Below are positions 17,392 to 25,389 of a DNA stretch of 39,753 nt, one piece after another; position 1 is the first letter of the stretch, and each line of letters begins with the position of its first letter. The notes below the pieces were generated by a model that had not been told where the DNA came from, ran no database searches, and saw nothing but the letters and a program-made list of their open reading frames with translations. Source of the stretch: Bradyrhizobium oropedii (GTDB lineage: Bacteria; Pseudomonadota; Alphaproteobacteria; Rhizobiales; Xanthobacteraceae); assembly GCF_020889685.1 (NCBI RefSeq), contig NZ_JACMYO010000068.1:1-39753 (forward strand), in the 5' to 3' direction. A program made the position numbers and the translations under genes.

Positions 17392-18421
17392 CGCCGGTGA
17401 CGCTCATATGGCGGCTGACGCTCGGGCGGTTGTGGCGGCGGTCGATGATGAAATCGTGCCCCTTCGGCTTCAGCCCGATGGCGCGGTCGATTGCCGCCGA
17501 CAGCAGGTCGTTGTCGTCCGAGGCGCGCAGCGGCCGGCGCAGGTCGGAGGCGTCCTCGTGGCCGAGGCAGGTGTGCAGCGTGCCGGTGCAGGTGATCCGC
17601 ACCCGGTTGCAGGATTCGCAGAAATTATGGGTCATCGGCGTGATAAAGCCGAGCTTGCCGCCGGTCTCGGCGACCCGGACATAGCGGGCAGGGCCGCCGG
17701 TGTCGTCGGCGAGATCGGTCAGCGTGTAGTGCTTCTCGAGCCGCGCGCGCAGCAGCGACAGCGGCACGTACTGATCGATACGGCCTTCGCCGATGTCGCC
17801 CATCGGCATCACCTCGATCAAGGTCAGGCCCATGCCTTTGCCGTGCGCCCATTCCATCAGCGCCGGGATCTCGTCCTCGTTCATGTTCTTCAGCGCGACC
17901 GCGTTGATCTTGACCGCGAGCCCGGCCGATCGCGCCGCCTCGATACCCGCCAGCACCTTGTCGATGTCGCCCCAGCGGGTGATGGCGCGGAACTTGGCCG
18001 CATCCAGCGTGTCGAGCGAGACGTTGACCCGGCGCACGCCGCAATCGGCCAGCTCCTGGGCGAAGCGCGCGAGCTGCGAGCCGTTGGTGGTCAGCGTCAG
18101 TTCGTCGAGCGCGCCGGTCGAAAGGTGCCGCGACAGCGAGCGCACCAGGCCCATGACGTTGCGGCGGACCAGCGGCTCGCCGCCGGTGAGGCGGATCTTG
18201 CGCACGCCCTTGGCAACGAAGGCCGAGCAGAGCCGGTCGAGCTCCTCCAGCGTCAGCAGATCAGCCTTCGGCAGGAAGGTCATGTCTTCAGACATGCAGT
18301 AGAAGCAGCGCAGGTCGCAGCGGTCGGTGACGGAGACGCGAAGGTAACGGATGGTCCGTCCGAACGGGTCGGTCATCGGACGAAACAGCGTGTCGGAATG
18401 CGCTTGCGTTGAGACGTTCAT
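17387..18421 (-). CDS. moaA: GTP 3',8-cyclase, molybdenum cofactor biosynthesis
   Basis: 344 aa radical-SAM enzyme that makes 3',8-cyclo-7,8-dihydro-GTP, the first step of molybdopterin synthesis in the cytoplasm. The N-terminal [4Fe-4S]/SAM cluster is C35xxxC39xxC42 (CDLRCFYC), followed by LTGGEPL (about 78-84) and NVSLDTLD. The C-terminal cluster ligands C268, C271 and C285 keep the CX2CX13C pattern, and the protein ends in the conserved VTGG diglycine needed for activity. Length is normal. The ATG at 18421 gives a 15-residue leader before MTDPFGR; an internal start there is possible. moaC is not next to it. The stop codon lies in a dispersed repeat. Confidence 0.97.
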   Translation of the reverse strand: MNVSTQAHSDTLFRPMTDPFGRTIRYLRVSVTDRCDLRCFYCMSEDMTFLPKADLLTLEELDRLCSAFVAKGVRKIRLTGGEPLVRRNVMGLVRSLSRHLSTGALDELTLTTNGSQLARFAQELADCGVRRVNVSLDTLDAAKFRAITRWGDIDKVLAGIEAARSAGLAVKINAVALKNMNEDEIPALMEWAHGKGMGLTLIEVMPMGDIGEGRIDQYVPLSLLRARLEKHYTLTDLADDTGGPARYVRVAETGGKLGFITPMTHNFCESCNRVRITCTGTLHTCLGHEDASDLRRPLRASDDNDLLSAAIDRAIGLKPKGHDFIIDRRHNRPSVSRHMSVTGG

Positions 18422-18651
18422 TCAACCCGGGCCTTCAACCAAAGTGCTGCCACCAAAGTGCTGCAACCAGTTCCCTGCGCGCCGCGTCGTGATCGGCTGC
18501 CGCACGCACAATCTATGCATGTTGGCAGGTTGTCACAATGCGTCCCAAGGGATGATGCATGCGATGATCAGCAACATGCAACGCCAATCGCAAAGCGATA
18601 GGTGAGCCGGATCGCGTGATGCATGATCGCAATCGCCGATGTGTCTCGGCC
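18422..18651. other. intergenic stretch upstream of moaA
   Basis: About 230 nt without a supported gene. It should hold the moaA promoter (leftward). No Moco riboswitch-like fold or clear -35/-10 pair was recognised. Confidence 0.4.
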
Positions 18652-18684
18652 AAAACCAAAAACCCGGCTTTGGGCCGGGCTCTT
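18652..18684 (-). terminator. rho-independent terminator of the lipoprotein gene
   Basis: Read on the minus strand: stem AGCCCGGC / GCCGGG(T) with loop CCAAA, followed by TTTTTGGTTTTGG. It lies just after the stop of the gene at 18709 and in the right orientation. Confidence 0.85.
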
Positions 18685-18708
18685 GTGCAGTGCAATCGTC
18701 TGTGCGCG

Positions 18709-19197
18709 CTAGCGGCTCGGAGCCGCGGCCGCCGGCGGCGGCGCCGCGCTCGGAGCGGGGAATGCGGCGTCCGGAGCGGCCGCTGGAGCCGCAGCGGCAG
18801 CCGGCTTCGGCTTCTTCTTTTTCGGCCGCATCGCCTTGTGCGCGCGCGGTGGCGGGCCGGCGGGTTGCAGCTGGGCGAACACCGGGCTCGGATCGAGCGT
18901 GGTCGTCGCCGGGCTCGTGAAGTCGCCCGGCGCGCGGGTGACGGTCACCGGTACCGTCGCCGGCTGGAACTTCGGCATGTTGAAGGTGACGGAGAAGTTG
19001 GCCTCCGGCGCCGGGATCGACACCGAACAGGGTGTCTTGCAGCCCGGTCCGATCGAGGTCACGGCGTCCGCACCCTGCGGCGCCGAATCCAGTTGTACCT
19101 GCATCGGCGGCGGCGCCGACTTGAACGAATCCAATGAGAACGAGGAGCAGCCGGCCAGGCTCAGCCCGACGGCCGCAATTACGATGATACGACGCAT
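18709..19197 (-). CDS. PEGA-like putative lipoprotein with Pro/Ala-rich tail
   Basis: 162 aa from the ATG at 19197 (MRRIIVIAAVGLSLAGC), which gives a proper lipobox LAGC; the upstream extension in the open frame is not signal-like. After the lipidated Cys there is a serine-rich linker and one beta-rich domain (VQLDSAPQGADAVTSIGPGC..TPCSVSIP..FNMPKFQPATVPVTV), which resembles a PEGA domain with an internal Cys pair. The tail is lysine-rich (MRPKKKKPKP) and then Pro/Ala low complexity, suggesting contact with peptidoglycan or other polyanions. An exact CtrA-type box lies 91 nt upstream, so cell-cycle control is possible. Function unknown. Confidence 0.82.
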   Translation of the reverse strand: MRRIIVIAAVGLSLAGCSSFSLDSFKSAPPPMQVQLDSAPQGADAVTSIGPGCKTPCSVSIPAPEANFSVTFNMPKFQPATVPVTVTRAPGDFTSPATTTLDPSPVFAQLQPAGPPPRAHKAMRPKKKKPKPAAAAAPAAAPDAAFPAPSAAPPPAAAAPSR

Positions 19198-19287
19198 GAT
19201 CCACACTCTACTGCGGCAATCAGCCACAATCCCCGGACCGACCATAAGAGCGTCGGAACAGAGGCGCAACAGGGGGAGGCCTGTTCG

Positions 19288-19302
19288 TTAAAGGATGGTT
19301 AA
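19288..19302 (-). promoter_or_regulatory. CtrA-type box TTAA-N7-TTAA upstream of the lipoprotein gene
   Basis: On the minus strand the sequence reads TTAACCATCCTTTAAC, which fits the alphaproteobacterial CtrA consensus TTAA-N7-TTAAC including the TTAACCAT half. It is about 91 nt upstream of the gene starting at 19197, a promoter-proximal distance. A further dyad TGGCAAAATATTGCCA is at 19316-19331. Confidence 0.55.
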
Positions 19303-19357
19303 TGGCAAAATCGCATGGCAAAATATTGCCAAGTAATATCAATCTGTTGCAGGAAAT

Positions 19358-20038
19358 TTATGCTGCAATCAGGCTGGCGACGGCGTCCGGCAGATCGCGC
19401 ATGTGGCTGATCAGCCGGTCCGGCTTGAGCTCGGTCATCGGGACGTCGGTATAGCCAAAATCGACGCCGATCACCGGGACCTGGGCGCGGCGGGCGACCC
19501 CGACGTCGGGGCCGGCATCGCCGACCATGATGGCGCCGGGCAGCCGGCCGCCGGCACGGGCGACCGTCTCGCGCAGGAACGCCGGGTCCGGCTTGGCGAC
19601 GCCGAATGTGTCCTGGCCGCAGATCGCCGCAAAGCGCGGCGTCAGGCCGAGCCGATCGAGCAGCAGCTTCGACAGCCACTCCAGCTTGTTGGTGCAGACC
19701 GCGAAGCGATGGCCCTTGGCCTCGAGCCGGTCGAGCGCGACCTCGAGCCCGTCGAACGGCCGCGAGCCGTCGGCGATGTGCTCGGCATAATAGTCGATGA
19801 AATCCTTGGTCAGGCGGTCGAGGTCAGCGACGCTGACCGCGCGTCCTTCCACTTCGAGCCCGCGCTCGAGCAGCTTGCGCGCGCCGGCGCCGATCATGTT
19901 GCGGGCGGCCGAGAGCGGCACCGGCCGCAGACCCTCGCGGTCGAGCACGTAATTGAGCGCGCTGATCAGATCAGGCGCGGTGTCGACCAGCGTGCCGTCG
20001 AGATCGAATACGACGATGGGGGGAGAGGAGGCGGACAT
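19358..20038 (-). CDS. gph: phosphoglycolate phosphatase, HAD family
   Basis: 226 aa from the ATG at 20038 (a GTG one codon earlier is the alternative). HAD motif I is FDLDGTLVD near the N-terminus, with the Asp pair; motif II is AVCTNK; motif III the Lys of GVAKPDP; motif IV VGDAGPDVG. The cap between motif I and II is the helical type of the Gph/CbbZ group. It hydrolyses 2-phosphoglycolate from DNA-end repair or oxygenase activity of Rubisco. Assignment within the HAD family rests on overall similarity, so a related sugar-phosphatase role is possible. rpiA lies on the other strand close by, as in many related genomes. Confidence 0.88.
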   Translation of the reverse strand: MSASSPPIVVFDLDGTLVDTAPDLISALNYVLDREGLRPVPLSAARNMIGAGARKLLERGLEVEGRAVSVADLDRLTKDFIDYYAEHIADGSRPFDGLEVALDRLEAKGHRFAVCTNKLEWLSKLLLDRLGLTPRFAAICGQDTFGVAKPDPAFLRETVARAGGRLPGAIMVGDAGPDVGVARRAQVPVIGVDFGYTDVPMTELKPDRLISHMRDLPDAVASLIAA

Positions 20039-20113
20039 CACGCTTTTCGCTATCGGGCTGTGCGCCGCGACGCAAGAGTAGATGCGGGCGCGTCATGAAA
20101 TTGGGAAGCCGTC

Positions 20114-20573
20114 ATGCGGGAACTTGCAGGAAAAGCCGTTTTTGTCACCGGTGCGGCCGGCGGAATCGGGCTGGCCATGGCGACCGCCTTCGCGGCAGAA
20201 GGTATGAAGGCGATGCTTCGCCGACATCGAGACCGGCGCGCCCGACGAGGCCGTCGATGCGCTGCGCGCAACAGGCGCCGACGTTCGGGGCGTGGTCTGC
20301 GATGTCGCCGACCCCGGCAGTGTCGATGGCGCGGCGCCTCGTTCCCCGATCATCGCCGAGATCGCACGCCGCCCGGAGACGGGTCTCGATCCCGGCGCGG
20401 TTGCGGCGCAGGTGCTGGCCGCGATCCGCGACGACCGGTTCTACATTTTCACCCATCCCGGCAGGCGGGCCGAGGTCGAAGAGCGCTTTTCGGCGATTTT
20501 GGCCGCGATGGATACCGTTTCGGCCCAAAGACCGGTCCGGATGGCGCTATTCCTGTCCGCAAAACGACGCTAG
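20114..20573 (+). pseudogene. short-chain dehydrogenase/reductase remnant (frameshift and internal deletion)
   Basis: The first segment (20114-20218) encodes a clean SDR N-terminus, MRELAGKAVFVTGAAGGIGL, with the TGxxxGIG cofactor motif. An extra base near 20218-20219 shifts the frame; the next frame continues with ADIETGAPDEAVDALRATGA and VVCDVADPGSVDGAA. At about 20335-20341 the sequence jumps to a C-terminal piece (LDPGAVAAQVLAAIRDDRFY, then IFTHPGRRAEVEERF), ending at the TAG at 20571. The catalytic Ser..YxxxK core, roughly 130-150 residues, is missing, so no active enzyme can be made. Confidence 0.85.
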
Positions 20574-20635
20574 ATATGCGCCCGCCGGGCCGCACGATGG
20601 CGCGCCCGTAACGGACAACCGAGGGGCTATCGGCC

Positions 20636-21334
20636 GTGGACATGGACGCACTGAAACGCCAGGCGGCGGCGCGCGCACTCGAAGAGGTACGCGACGGCAT
20701 GAAGCTCGGGCTTGGCACCGGGTCCACCGCCAAGCATTTCGTCGAGCTGCTCGGCGAGAAGGTCCGATCGGGCATGAAGGTGATCGGCGTGCCGACCTCG
20801 GAGGTGACCCGCGCGGATGCGATCCGCTGCGGCATTCCGCTGACCACGCTGGACGAGATCGATCATCTCGACCTGACCATCGACGGCGCCGACGAGATCG
20901 ACCCCGCGCTCAATCTGATCAAGGGCGGCGGCGGCGCGCTGTTGCGGGAGAAGATCGTGGCGGCCGCCAGCGATCGGATGATCGTGATCGCCGACGACAG
21001 CAAATGGGTCGACGTGCTCGGCCGCTTTCCGCTGCCGGTCGAGGTGATCCCGTTCGGGCTCGCCGCGACCCAGGCCGGGATGGCACGGGCGTTTGCTGAA
21101 GCTGGCGTGTCCGGCCAAATGGTCATCCGTAAGGGCAAGGACGGTCACGTTTTTGTCACCGATGGCGGCCACTGGATCGTCGATGCGCATCTCGGCCGGA
21201 TCGGCGACCCGCCGCGTCTCGCCGGTTTGCTCAGCGTGATTCCGGGCGTGGTCGAACATGGCCTGTTCATCGGGCTTGGCAGCGTCGCCGTTCTGGCCGG
21301 CGCACAGGGAATTCGGGTTGTTGAACGGCCATGA
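20636..21334 (+). CDS. rpiA: ribose-5-phosphate isomerase A
   Basis: 232 aa; interconverts ribose-5-phosphate and ribulose-5-phosphate in the pentose phosphate pathway (cytoplasm). The start is a GTG at 20636 with GAGGGG about 9 nt upstream; the ATG two codons later is too far from it. Phosphate-binding GLGTGSTAKHF lies at about 25-35. The catalytic residues of the E. coli enzyme (D81, D84, K94, E103) correspond to D83, D86, K96 and E105 in TIDGADEID and LIKGGGGALLREK. The next gene's ATG is 23 nt after the stop, so a shared transcript with the DUF2059 gene and gor is likely. Confidence 0.97.
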   Translation: MDMDALKRQAAARALEEVRDGMKLGLGTGSTAKHFVELLGEKVRSGMKVIGVPTSEVTRADAIRCGIPLTTLDEIDHLDLTIDGADEIDPALNLIKGGGGALLREKIVAAASDRMIVIADDSKWVDVLGRFPLPVEVIPFGLAATQAGMARAFAEAGVSGQMVIRKGKDGHVFVTDGGHWIVDAHLGRIGDPPRLAGLLSVIPGVVEHGLFIGLGSVAVLAGAQGIRVVERP

Positions 21335-21357
21335 GGCCGCAAGCAAGGAGACTTGGA

Positions 21358-21894
21358 ATGAAGCGTTTTTCGGGACTTTTGTCGGCAGCGACCCTGGCGG
21401 TCGGACTGGCGCTCGCGACCGCACCGGCGATGGCGCAGCAGCCGCAGCTGCCCCCCATGCCGAAGGTCAAGCAGTCGACCCCCGCGGCGATCGGGTACGC
21501 AAAGGAAATCCTGGCGATGAAGAACGTCGCGGTGATGTACAACGGCGCCGTCCCCGGAATCATCGAGAAGACCAAGACCGGTCTGCTCCAGCAGTTCTTG
21601 AACTACCAGAAGGATCTCGATGAGGTCGCGGTGGTCGTTGCCAAGCAGTTCGGCGGCACCGAGAAGGAGATCGGCGAAGGCATGGCGCAGATCTACGCCG
21701 CCGAGTTCACCGAGCAGGAGCTGAAGGATCTCGTGACGTTCTACAAGACGCCGCTCGGCCAGAAGCTGCTGACTGCCGAGCCGGTCGCAATCAACGGCTC
21801 GCTGCAATATATGCAGCAGTGGGCGCAGCAGTTCGGCGTGATCGTCAACGGCCAGTTCAAGGCCGAGATGAAGAAGCGCGGCAAGGATATCTAA
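21358..21894 (+). CDS. secreted DUF2059-family protein
   Basis: 178 aa from the ATG at 21358, preceded by AAGGAG with 7-nt spacing; an in-frame ATG at 21331 overlaps rpiA and has no ribosome site. The signal peptide is MKRFSGLLSAATLAVGLALA followed by TAPAMA. The mature protein is helical and contains the DUF2059 core (FTEQELKDLVTFYKTPLGQK, with LLTAEPVAINGSLQYMQQW). The family is periplasmic and of unknown function. It lies between rpiA and gor, probably on the same transcript. Confidence 0.9.
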   Translation: MKRFSGLLSAATLAVGLALATAPAMAQQPQLPPMPKVKQSTPAAIGYAKEILAMKNVAVMYNGAVPGIIEKTKTGLLQQFLNYQKDLDEVAVVVAKQFGGTEKEIGEGMAQIYAAEFTEQELKDLVTFYKTPLGQKLLTAEPVAINGSLQYMQQWAQQFGVIVNGQFKAEMKKRGKDI

Positions 21895-21898
21895 ACTT

Positions 21899-22027
21899 GT
21901 CACCTCGCCCCGCTTGCGGGGAGAGGTCGGCGCGAAGCGCCGGGTGAGGGGGACTCTCCGCTAGGCTGACTCGCGGAGATGGCCACTCACCCGACCCTCT
22001 CCCCGCAAGGGCGGGGCGAGGGAGAAG
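21899..22027. repeat. dispersed inverted repeat (CCCCGC..GCGGGG type) before gor
   Basis: The left arm (CCTCGCCCCGCTTGCGGGGA, then GAGGTCGG and GGGTGAGGGG) is matched in inverse by the right arm (CACTCACCCGACCCTCTCCC, then CGCAAGGGCGGGGCGAGGGA). Together they can fold into one long hairpin with a loop around 21951-21980. Such REP-like units are common between Rhizobiales genes. It may attenuate or stabilise the rpiA-DUF2059-gor transcript. No RNA gene is claimed. Confidence 0.75.
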
Positions 22028-22043
22028 GAAGCGAGAGGTACCC

Positions 22044-23429
22044 ATGGCCGAGTTTGACGTCGACCTGTTTGTCATCGGCGGTGGTTCGGGCGGCGTTCGT
22101 GCCGCTCGCATCGCCGCCAACTACGGCGCGAAGGTCATGGTCGCCGAAGAGTACCGGATGGGCGGCACCTGCGTGATCCGCGGCTGCGTGCCGAAGAAGC
22201 TGTTCGTGATCGGCAGCCACGTCCACCAGGAGATCGAGGATGCGGCCGGCTTCGGCTGGAGCATCGGCCAGGTCTCGTTCGACTGGGCCACCCTCGTCGC
22301 CAACAAGGACAAGGAGATCGCCCGGCTCGAGGGCGCCTACACGACGAATGTCGAGAAGTCCGGCGCCAGGATCGTCAAGACCCGCGCGGTGCTGGAAGAC
22401 GCCCACACGCTCCACCTCGCGACCGGCGAGAAGGTCACGGCAAAATACATCCTGATCGCCACCGGCGGCGCGCCCAATCACGGACCGCACGTTCCCGGCA
22501 TCGAGCACGTGATCTCCTCCAACGAGGCGTTTCACCTGAAGGAGCTGCCGAAGCGGATCGTGATCCAGGGCGGCGGCTACATCGCGCTGGAATTCGCCGG
22601 CATCTTCGCCGGCTTCGGCTCCGACGTCACCGTGGTCTACCGCGGCGACAACATCCTGCGCGGCTTCGACGAGGACGTGCGCAAGCATGTCCGCGCCGAG
22701 ATGGAGAAGCGCGGCATCACCATCATCACCGGCTGCACGGTGGCGAAGATCGACAAGCACGGCAAGGATTTCACCACCCATCTGTCGAGCGGCTCGAGCA
22801 TCGCCTCCGACCAGGTGATGTTCGCGATCGGCCGCCATCCCAATGTCAGGGGACTTGGGCTCGAGGCTGCCGGCGTCGCAATCAATCCCGCCAATGGCGG
22901 CATCCAGGTCGACGGCTGGTCGAAGACCTCGGTCGACAACATCTACGCGGTCGGCGACGTCACCCACCGCACCAATCTGACCCCGGTCGCGATCCGTGAG
23001 GGCCATGCCTTCGCCGACACCGTGTTCGGCAAGCGCCCGGTTCAGGTCGACCACGCCACGATCCCGACCGCGGTATTCTCGCAACCCGAGGTCGGCACCG
23101 TCGGCCTCACCGAAGCAGAGGCGCGGGCGCAGTACAGCCACGTCGACATCTACAAGACCGATTTCCGCCCGATCAAGGCGACGATGTCCGGCCGCGACAC
23201 CCGCGTGCTGATGAAGCTCGTGGTCGATGGTTCGAGCGACCGCGTGCTCGGCTGCCACATCGTCGGCGACTGCGCGGCCGAAGTTACCCAGGTGGTCGCG
23301 ATCGCCGTAAAGATGAAGGCGACCAAGGCCGATTTCGACGCCACCATCGCGCTGCACCCGACGGCCTCCGAAGAGCTGGTGACGATGCGGACGCCCACCG
23401 CGCGCCACGTAAGGCAGGCGGCGGAGTAG
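22044..23429 (+). CDS. gor: glutathione-disulfide reductase
   Basis: 461 aa FAD-dependent, NADPH-using enzyme that regenerates glutathione in the cytoplasm. FAD site VIGGGSGGVRAAR (about 10-22); redox-active disulfide C43/C48 in GGTCVIRGCVPKK, the plant/alphaproteobacterial variant of GTCVNVGCVPKK; NADPH fold GGGYIALEFAGIFAG followed by YRGD with the arginines that select NADPH; and AVGDVTHRTNLTPVA, FAD site 2. The C-terminal base is H438 in HPTASEE. GAGAGGTACCC gives a weak ribosome site. Full length, no anomalies. Confidence 0.96.
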   Translation: MAEFDVDLFVIGGGSGGVRAARIAANYGAKVMVAEEYRMGGTCVIRGCVPKKLFVIGSHVHQEIEDAAGFGWSIGQVSFDWATLVANKDKEIARLEGAYTTNVEKSGARIVKTRAVLEDAHTLHLATGEKVTAKYILIATGGAPNHGPHVPGIEHVISSNEAFHLKELPKRIVIQGGGYIALEFAGIFAGFGSDVTVVYRGDNILRGFDEDVRKHVRAEMEKRGITIITGCTVAKIDKHGKDFTTHLSSGSSIASDQVMFAIGRHPNVRGLGLEAAGVAINPANGGIQVDGWSKTSVDNIYAVGDVTHRTNLTPVAIREGHAFADTVFGKRPVQVDHATIPTAVFSQPEVGTVGLTEAEARAQYSHVDIYKTDFRPIKATMSGRDTRVLMKLVVDGSSDRVLGCHIVGDCAAEVTQVVAIAVKMKATKADFDATIALHPTASEELVTMRTPTARHVRQAAE

Positions 23430-23665
23430 GGGCGCTCCCTGCACGCGTTGTGCGGCACGGATCGGCGTCGGGCTTGTTCCGCGTGCGTCGGGCGCTCGGG
23501 CAGGTGTCGCCGTGATCCCCGGCGGTCAGGCCGCCTCGCAATACCGTCTCTTCCCGAAAATGTCGGGCTTTCGCACTGGCGCGGTCATTCATTTTGGAAC
23601 ATTGTCCAGAGCTGCAAGTTCCATCCTTCAAAACAACTGATTATTTCAGATTGAGGGAGCCGCTC

Positions 23666-23854
23666 ATGACAGGCCCGACCGAGCAGGAGATTCGGACCCG
23701 CGCTTACGAGTTGTGGAAGGACGCCGGCGAACCGCACGGCAACATGGATCAGCTCTGGTACCAGGCCGAAAAGGAACTGCTGGCGCGCAAGGCCGCCAAC
23801 GGCGAAGCGCATTGCGATAAGAACGGGCATCACGGGCCGACCAGGTATCAGTAA
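23666..23854 (+). CDS. small DUF2934 protein
   Basis: 62 aa from the ATG at 23666 with AGGGAG 7 nt upstream. The longer open frame from 23594 lacks a ribosome site. The core IRTRAYELWKDAGEPHGNMD followed by QLWYQAEKELL is the DUF2934 signature. The tail GEAHCDKNGHHGPTRYQ is histidine-rich. A cytoplasmic protein of unknown function common in Rhizobiales, often linked to general stress; no mechanism can be read from the sequence. Probably monocistronic, 236 nt after gor. Confidence 0.85.
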   Translation: MTGPTEQEIRTRAYELWKDAGEPHGNMDQLWYQAEKELLARKAANGEAHCDKNGHHGPTRYQ

Positions 23855-23918
23855 CGGCGCGGGCACGACGCCCTTGGGAGCGACGCGATCAGGGGTCCAC
23901 CTCGGCAGAGAGCCCGGT

Positions 23919-24773
23919 TTACCGCCATTTCATTTCGGCCTGCGCCTGTCGGTCGCGCGCATGCAGCATCGAGTTGAGTTTAGCCCAGATCCGGAAGAAG
24001 CGAACACGAGGTCGGGTGTAACGAATTGTCGGGGGCTGCGGCGCAAAGACGGCGCCGTGCTTCTCGTACCAGCGCCGAATATGCCACTGCATGTAACGCT
24101 TGTGCGAGACGCGGTAATAATGCCTGAACAGCGGATACATCGTCGCCACATGAATTTTGTGGACGCGCAAGCTCTCTGACAGCGCAATCTGCTCCAGCGT
24201 GAGCTGCCTCTTGTTCTGATCGAGCACAGCATCAATCAGCGCGATTGAATCCTCGATCACAGGCACATGCTTCGCCGGATCGACTGCGGTCAGCCCGCTA
24301 TTGTATTCAACGGAGGTTTTTTGATCGTAGCGATACCGGCCAATGTTCGGCAAGTCGGTATTGAATCCAGCAAGTTTCGAGAATGGATTTAGCCCATGAA
24401 AGCGGTCCACAGCGACCGATCCCGCGGATACTATTGACCATAGCTTCTCGAAGAACCCGTCTTGGAAAAACGTATCCGTATCTGTCATGACACAGAAGTT
24501 CGGATTGCTCCTCATTTCCTCGAGGAGCACGCACGGCTTAATGCGGTGGTGGTAGAGGCCGTGGCGCGAGAACTCTGCGATCTTCGGCGTGATATCGACA
24601 ATTCGGATCGGCAAATCACGATAGCGATCAGGCTTGTCGGTATAGACGACCACGTCCACGGCAGCATGAAATTTCCAATGCAGCAGCGTCGCCAGACTGT
24701 ATCGCAATTCCAGATAAAGGCGTTCAAGGTTTCCGTACTCGACGTAAATGAAAGTAAGTCCTCTCGAAATCAT
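23919..24773 (-). CDS. glycosyltransferase-like protein with DxD motif, lower GC than its surroundings
   Basis: 284 aa from the ATG at 24773, with GGGAGGGT 9 nt upstream; 116 further codons upstream are open but not protein-like. It begins MISRGLTFIYVEYGNLERLY and has VVVYTDKP followed by CVMTDTDTFF, which reads like the end of the donor strand and the metal-binding DxD of a GT-A enzyme, then an acceptor-like half (YNSGLTAVDPAKHVP, HYYRVSHKRYMQWHI) and a basic C-terminal tail. No signal peptide. A role in surface polysaccharide or glycan modification is plausible but inferred. Base composition is clearly less GC-rich, suggesting transfer. Confidence 0.7.
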   Translation of the reverse strand: MISRGLTFIYVEYGNLERLYLELRYSLATLLHWKFHAAVDVVVYTDKPDRYRDLPIRIVDITPKIAEFSRHGLYHHRIKPCVLLEEMRSNPNFCVMTDTDTFFQDGFFEKLWSIVSAGSVAVDRFHGLNPFSKLAGFNTDLPNIGRYRYDQKTSVEYNSGLTAVDPAKHVPVIEDSIALIDAVLDQNKRQLTLEQIALSESLRVHKIHVATMYPLFRHYYRVSHKRYMQWHIRRWYEKHGAVFAPQPPTIRYTRPRVRFFRIWAKLNSMLHARDRQAQAEMKWR

Positions 24774-25113
24774 CCCGACACTACCCTCCCGCAACCCTAG
24801 GTAACGTGCCGTGCAGCTATAACGTAGTTCGCGAGTGTTTCCAAATGTTGCAGGCCGATACTTTCGGCGATCCCGCCGCACTGTCCCAAATGCAAAAGGC
24901 AGCGGCAGGTCTGATTCCTCGAGTCTGCTGGTGCGGGGATATGCTGGCGGTAACGGCAATCTCAGCTCGTCGCGCTCCAGGCCTGTACACTCAATAGGGA
25001 TTCCCTCCGACAAGGGGCTGTGATTCAAGCTTCTCAGGCCGTAGGGTGGATCGGTCGGGCGGACCGGTTGGCTAACGCGCCCTGCAGCTTGCGAGCCACG
25101 CACGCCAAGGCCC
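24774..25113. other. intergenic stretch between glycosyltransferase-like gene and cupin remnant
   Basis: 340 nt. The reading frame of the glycosyltransferase-like gene continues open through it but loses protein character. It should hold that gene's promoter (leftward). No repeat or RNA was recognised. Confidence 0.4.
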
Positions 25114-25388
25114 ATGAACAATCCAATCGATCTCGAAGAAAAGCTGTCGACGTTCTCCGATCACTGGTCGCCGCGCACGGTGGCGCAATTCAACGCCTGC
25201 GACGTCATGGTGGTGAAGGTGCAGGGCGAGTTCGTCTGGCACAAGCATGACGACACCGACGATTTTTTCCTGGTGCTGAAAGGCGTGCTCGACATCGAGC
25301 TGCGCGACCGCACCGTGACGGTGAAGCAGGGCCAGATGTGTATTTCGTAAAGCCGAAACGCGGCACGAGCGCGGCCCGAACTCGGAGC
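25114..25388 (+). pseudogene. truncated, frameshifted cupin-domain gene
   Basis: The ORF 25114-25350 encodes 78 aa (SDHWSPRTVAQFNACDVMVV followed by KVQGEFVWHKHDDTDDFFLV), the metal-site half of a small cupin normally about 115 aa. It breaks at QGQMCIS-stop. If one base is removed near 25336, the frame continues VYFVKPKRGTSAAR, resembling the usual LYVVPKGVEHRPVA, then similarity ends where the stop codon of the convergent gene begins (25390). The C-terminal third is absent. The gene appears cut by the insertion of the cassette to its right. Confidence 0.72.
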
Positions 25389-25389
25389 C

